Origin: Sphingobacteriales bacterium
GTDB taxonomy: Bacteria; Bacteroidota; Bacteroidia; Sphingobacteriales; Sphingobacteriaceae
Assembly: GCA_020058405.1 (NCBI GenBank)
Contig: JAGVEE010000327.1
Span: forward strand, 1-7,860
Direction: 5' to 3'
Length of the DNA stretch: 7,860 bases
Program-made: the position numbers and the translations under genes
Notes under the pieces: model-generated
Told to the model about the DNA's origin: nothing
The model's database searches: none
Seen by the model: only the letters and a program-made list of their open reading frames with translations
Part shown: in pieces, positions 5,724-7,860 of the stretch
Position numbering within the stretch: the first letter of the stretch is position 1
Layout: each line of letters opens with the position of its first letter

Positions 5724-6431
5724 CTAAGTGCTCAATAATGCCACAGGCAAAATCTTCCCATTAAAAAACTTATGTCCTGTAAGTGCAAAATCGGCAACAT
5801 ATTTTCCCATTTCAAAAGCCATAATAGGCGATTGATATCCGGGCATTGATTTTTCTAACATTTCGGTTTGTGCCGAACCAAGAGCTAAGCAATTACAAGA
5901 GATTTTTTTATCTAATAATTCCACCGCTAGTAGTTCTGTTAAATTACACAATGCTGATTTTGTTGCTGAGTAAGAACTTAAGCCCGGGAATTTTGACGAC
6001 CCTTGAAAAGCTCCCATGGTGCTGATGTTTAATATGTGCGAAGCTTCGTTCATCAATGGCACTAAATTCCTAATCATGCGTACATGCCCCATCACATTGC
6101 TATCAAACATTTGGTACCAATCGGCGTCTGTTTGTTCTAAAAAAGGAATATTAATTAATTCACCAGCATTGTTCACAATGATATCAATATTGCCATTTAA
6201 TTTTAAATTCAAAAACGGTAGTAATCCTTCCTCATAATCGCCAGTCACAATATCAAATTGAACAGGAATTAAATTGCATTCAGGATTTAAATCTTTTGCA
6301 ATTTGATGTAATCGTTTTAGCTTATCGATATTTCTAGCAATCGCCACTACAGTATGGTTCGAATCTCTGATCCACTCCAATGCCGCTTCGAAACCTATGC
6401 CACTACTGGCGCCTGTGATGAGGATGTTCAT
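5724..6431 (-). CDS. Short-chain dehydrogenase/reductase (SDR) family protein
   Basis: A 235-residue cytosolic NAD(P)H-dependent oxidoreductase with a Rossmann fold. Classical SDR features: the nucleotide loop TGASSGIG at residues 6-13, NNAG at 87-90, and the catalytic tetrad N112, S137 (NISTMG), Y154 and K158 (YSATK). The segment that normally reads NPG-x-x-x-T is instead CLALGSAQTEM (180-190), so Pro-Gly is replaced by Leu-Gly near the nicotinamide site. The tail PGYQSPIMAFEMGKYVADF follows. The substrate cannot be read from the sequence. It lies after paaE on the same strand across a 117-bp repeat-filled spacer. A role in paa or tyrosine metabolism is possible but unsupported. The ATG at 6431 directly precedes the glycine-rich loop, which fixes the start. 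Confidence 0.92.
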   Translation of the reverse strand: MNILITGASSGIGFEAALEWIRDSNHTVVAIARNIDKLKRLHQIAKDLNPECNLIPVQFDIVTGDYEEGLLPFLNLKLNGNIDIIVNNAGELINIPFLEQTDADWYQMFDSNVMGHVRMIRNLVPLMNEASHILNISTMGAFQGSSKFPGLSSYSATKSALCNLTELLAVELLDKKISCNCLALGSAQTEMLEKSMPGYQSPIMAFEMGKYVADFALTGHKFFNGKILPVALLST

Positions 6432-6433
6432 TT

Positions 6434-6454
6434 GAGTTGTGAGTTGTGAATGAG
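6434..6454. repeat. Short heptamer repeat in the SDR leader
   Basis: Two perfect copies of GAGTTGT (6434-6440, 6441-6447) and one related unit GAATGAG (6448-6454), starting 3 bp upstream of the SDR ATG. GAATGAG resembles the GAATGAT unit in the same position before hpd. Three units is a weak array on its own; it is listed because it continues into the octamer array that follows. Confidence 0.55.
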
Positions 6455-6463
6455 TGCTAATTG

Positions 6464-6503
6464 GTTATTTGGTTACTAAGTTATTGGGTTATTAAGTTAT
6501 TAG
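6464..6503. repeat. Octamer tandem array between paaE and the SDR gene
   Basis: Five units in exact 8-bp register: GTTATTTG, GTTACTAA, GTTATTGG, GTTATTAA, GTTATTAG. GCTAATTG (6456-6463) matches 6 of 8 bases and may be a sixth. The TTA core gives stops in all three minus-strand frames. Part of the array forms the left arm and loop of an inverted repeat at 6474-6514. Confidence 0.85.
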
Positions 6504-6514
6504 GCAACTTAGTA
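6474..6514. other. Nine-bp inverted repeat, possible RNA hairpin after paaE
   Basis: TACTAAGTT (6474-6482) and AACTTAGTA (6506-6514) are perfect complements separated by 23 bases. In the paaE transcript this could fold about 35 nt after the stop codon. The stem is AT-rich, the loop long and no U-run follows, so it is not a classic intrinsic terminator. Partial attenuation or mRNA 3' end protection is conceivable. Confidence 0.4.
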
Positions 6515-6522
6515 GCGATACC

Positions 6523-6550
6523 AGTCACTAGTCACCAGTCACTATACACT
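6523..6550. repeat. Heptamer tandem array ending at the paaE stop codon
   Basis: Four period-7 units: AGTCACT, AGTCACC, AGTCACT, ATACACT. It can also be seen as a 10-bp direct repeat CCAGTCACTA at 6521 and 6535. The paaE stop (TAG, from CTA at 6549-6551) sits on the final unit boundary, the same arrangement as at the hmgA stop. Confidence 0.85.
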
Positions 6551-7625
6551 AAACGTCATAATCCACCACCACTACCGGTGTAAGCGGATGTGCTTGGCAT
6601 GTTAAAATAAATCCTTCAGCAACTTCATCTTCTGTTAAAGCATAATTTGCTTTCATGTGAACTTTGCCTTCTAATACCTTTGCTCTACAAGTGCAACATA
6701 CTGCTCCTTTACAAGAGAATGGTACATCTACATCTTGATCCATTGCAGCATCCAAAATATTTTTACCATCTGATGCTAATTCAAAAGTAGTTTCATCACC
6801 ATCTAAAATTACTGTAATTTGAGAAATAATTTGTTCAGATGATGTTGCATCAACAGGCTCTGTGTTTTTATTCGCATCTAAACTTGCTGTAAAATATTCG
6901 AGGTGTATATTTTCTTTTTTTATTTGTAATGATTGTAAGCTTTCCTCTACATTTTTCATCATAGGTGTTGGTCCACATATAAAAAACTCATTCTCTAAAT
7001 TTAAGCCTACATGATTTTCTACTAGGGCCATTACTTTATCTTTGGTAATTAATCCTGTGTATAATTGAGGGTGGTTAGCAGGGGCATCGTCATAAACATA
7101 AATTAGTTTAAATTTAGAAGTGTTTGCATTTGCAATTTCATCTAACTCATTTTTAAAAATGGTACTGGCTTCATTTTGGTTGCCATAAAATAAAGTAACC
7201 GAACAAGTAGGATCTTCTTTTAATATTGTTTTGATGATAGATAACATGGGTGTAATTCCGCTGCCTCCTGCAAATAATACAATGTTTTTATTAGTTGTAT
7301 TGTTGATGTTGTAAAAGTTCCCCATCGGAGTCATTACCTCTAAAACATCACCTATTTTAACTTTTTCATTAAGTGCAACAGACATTCTGCCGTCTTTTAC
7401 TTTTTTTGCTGCAATTCTAAAATCGGCATCGGCCAAAGGGCTGCTGCATAAAGAATACGAGCGACGAACTTCTTCACCATTGACGTCCATTTTGATAGTT
7501 ACGTACTGACCTTGAGTATATTGATACTCATTTTCGAATGTACTAGGGATTTCAAATGCGATACTTACACTGTCTGCTGTTTCTCTACGAATATCAGCTA
7601 TTTTTAAAGGGTGGAATTTTGCCAT
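6549..7625 (-). CDS. paaE: 1,2-phenylacetyl-CoA epoxidase, reductase subunit
   Basis: An iron-sulfur flavoprotein that passes electrons from NAD(P)H through FAD and a [2Fe-2S] cluster to the di-iron PaaA subunit in aerobic phenylacetate breakdown; cytosolic. It has 358 residues, the usual PaaE length. Domain order: FAD-binding barrel about 1-105 with RRSYSLCSSP (54-63, the RxYS FAD motif); NAD(P)-binding domain about 112-245 with FAGGSGITPMLS (118-129) and FFICGPTPMM (214-223); plant-type ferredoxin about 268-358 with cluster ligands C305, C310, C313 and C343 (CKGAVCCTC, then LTCQAHP). FAD/NAD domains before the ferredoxin and the CCTCRAKVLEG motif separate it from other ferredoxin reductases. 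It is divergent from paaA and not the last gene of a paaABCDE row. A -7-like TCGCTTTG (7672-7679, minus strand, one mismatch) lies upstream. The stop abuts a heptamer array. Confidence 0.95.
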   Translation of the reverse strand: MAKFHPLKIADIRRETADSVSIAFEIPSTFENEYQYTQGQYVTIKMDVNGEEVRRSYSLCSSPLADADFRIAAKKVKDGRMSVALNEKVKIGDVLEVMTPMGNFYNINNTTNKNIVLFAGGSGITPMLSIIKTILKEDPTCSVTLFYGNQNEASTIFKNELDEIANANTSKFKLIYVYDDAPANHPQLYTGLITKDKVMALVENHVGLNLENEFFICGPTPMMKNVEESLQSLQIKKENIHLEYFTASLDANKNTEPVDATSSEQIISQITVILDGDETTFELASDGKNILDAAMDQDVDVPFSCKGAVCCTCRAKVLEGKVHMKANYALTEDEVAEGFILTCQAHPLTPVVVVDYDV

Positions 7626-7702
7626 TACTTAGAATTTGGTTGTAAAAATAAAAAATAGATTCGTTTTGGAACAAAGCGAGTGAATATTTGTTTTTTTGAT
7701 TC

Positions 7703-7732
7703 ATTCCGAATAAGCTTAAATTGTTTCGGGAT
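7703..7732. promoter_or_regulatory. Imperfect inverted repeat, candidate operator of the paa genes
   Basis: ATTCCGAA (7703-7710) and TTCGGGAT (7725-7732) are complementary at 7 of 8 positions. Their centres are 22 bp apart, about two DNA turns. The repeat sits just upstream of the proposed paaA -7 box and partly spans where a -33 element would be, a good place for a regulator. Which regulator binds (a TetR-type PaaR is the usual one outside enterobacteria) cannot be told. Confidence 0.4.
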
Positions 7733-7745
7733 AGCAATATTTTTA

Positions 7746-7753
7746 TAAATTTG
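7746..7753 (+). promoter_or_regulatory. Candidate paaA -7 promoter box
   Basis: TAAATTTG matches TAnnTTTG exactly. A TTGT at 7721-7724, 21 bp upstream, is a possible -33 element. Transcription would start near 7760, about 12 nt before the paaA ATG at 7772. This is consensus matching only. Confidence 0.45.
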
Positions 7754-7771
7754 TGATAAGCAATAAACACT

Positions 7772-7860
7772 ATGTCTGCAAAAAATGAACATGAATTAGA
7801 AGCTTGGTTTGAGAACAAACTAGCTAAAAATGAGATGATTGAACCTAAAGATTGGATGCC
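7772..7860 (+). CDS. paaA: 1,2-phenylacetyl-CoA epoxidase, catalytic subunit, N-terminal fragment
   Basis: An ORF opens at ATG 7772 and runs to the right edge. It reads MSAKNEHELEAW, then FENKLAKNEMIEPKDWMP (30 residues, the last codon incomplete). The tail matches the PaaA N-terminus: from memory the E. coli protein has FEQRIAQETAIEPQDWMP at the same place, and IEPxDWMP is a signature of the family. PaaA is the di-iron oxygenase subunit that epoxidises phenylacetyl-CoA and uses electrons from PaaE. It is divergent from paaE with a promoter candidate just upstream. The di-iron ligands lie beyond the window, so the call rests on this short but distinctive segment plus the paaE neighbour. Confidence 0.85.
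   Translation, partial: MSAKNEHELEAWFENKLAKNEMIEPKDWM

Larger units (their letters stand above)
7626..7771. promoter_or_regulatory. Divergent control region between paaE and paaA
   Basis: A 146-bp AT-rich spacer that must drive both halves of the epoxidase. It contains the candidate paaA promoter (7746-7753), a weak candidate for paaE, and an inverted repeat (7703-7732) between them. It lacks the short tandem arrays seen elsewhere. Confidence 0.65.

Noticed and set aside
6016..6237. Plus-strand ORF of 73 codons
   Set aside because: Shadow of the SDR gene on the other strand.
7594..7818. Minus-strand ORF of 74 codons at the paaE/paaA spacer
   Set aside because: It covers the divergent promoter region, overlaps the starts of both paaE and paaA, and has no family features.

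Overview
The window comes from an AT-rich genome that is most likely a member of the Bacteroidota. Three things point there: most starts lack a clear Shine-Dalgarno sequence, the divergent spacers carry TAnnTTTG boxes (the Bacteroidota -7 promoter element), and the protein versions (short homogentisate dioxygenase, 334-residue fumarylacetoacetase, PaaE/PaaA) fit that phylum. No rRNA, tRNA, insertion sequence, CRISPR array or prophage gene was seen.

Layout. Positions 1-2241 (minus strand) hold hmgA followed by hpd, which is cut by the left edge. A 278-bp divergent spacer separates them from a plus-strand run at 2520-4903: fumarylacetoacetase (fahA), an FMN-binding split-barrel protein, and an OsmC-family protein. 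Then three minus-strand genes follow: a secreted, probably outer-membrane protein of unknown function (4891-5601), a short-chain dehydrogenase (5724-6431), and paaE, the reductase of phenylacetyl-CoA epoxidase (6549-7625). At the right edge the first 29 codons of paaA, the catalytic epoxidase subunit, start divergently at 7772.

How the genes work together. HppD, HmgA and FahA are the core of tyrosine/phenylalanine breakdown: 4-hydroxyphenylpyruvate to homogentisate, to maleylacetoacetate, and (after isomerisation) fumarylacetoacetate to fumarate and acetoacetate. No maleylacetoacetate isomerase is visible. PaaE and PaaA belong to phenylacetate degradation. The window therefore joins two aromatic catabolic pathways, with the split-barrel protein, OsmC protein and SDR as unassigned partners.

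The most unusual structure is non-coding. All four spacers of any size between co-directional genes (997-1074, 4388-4435, 5602-5723, 6432-6548) are built largely of short tandem arrays with a 7- or 8-bp period. Each has its own unit sequence, and several run in register into a neighbouring stop or start codon. The two divergent, promoter-bearing spacers contain none. I do not recognise this as a named element; it is the main candidate for something undescribed here.
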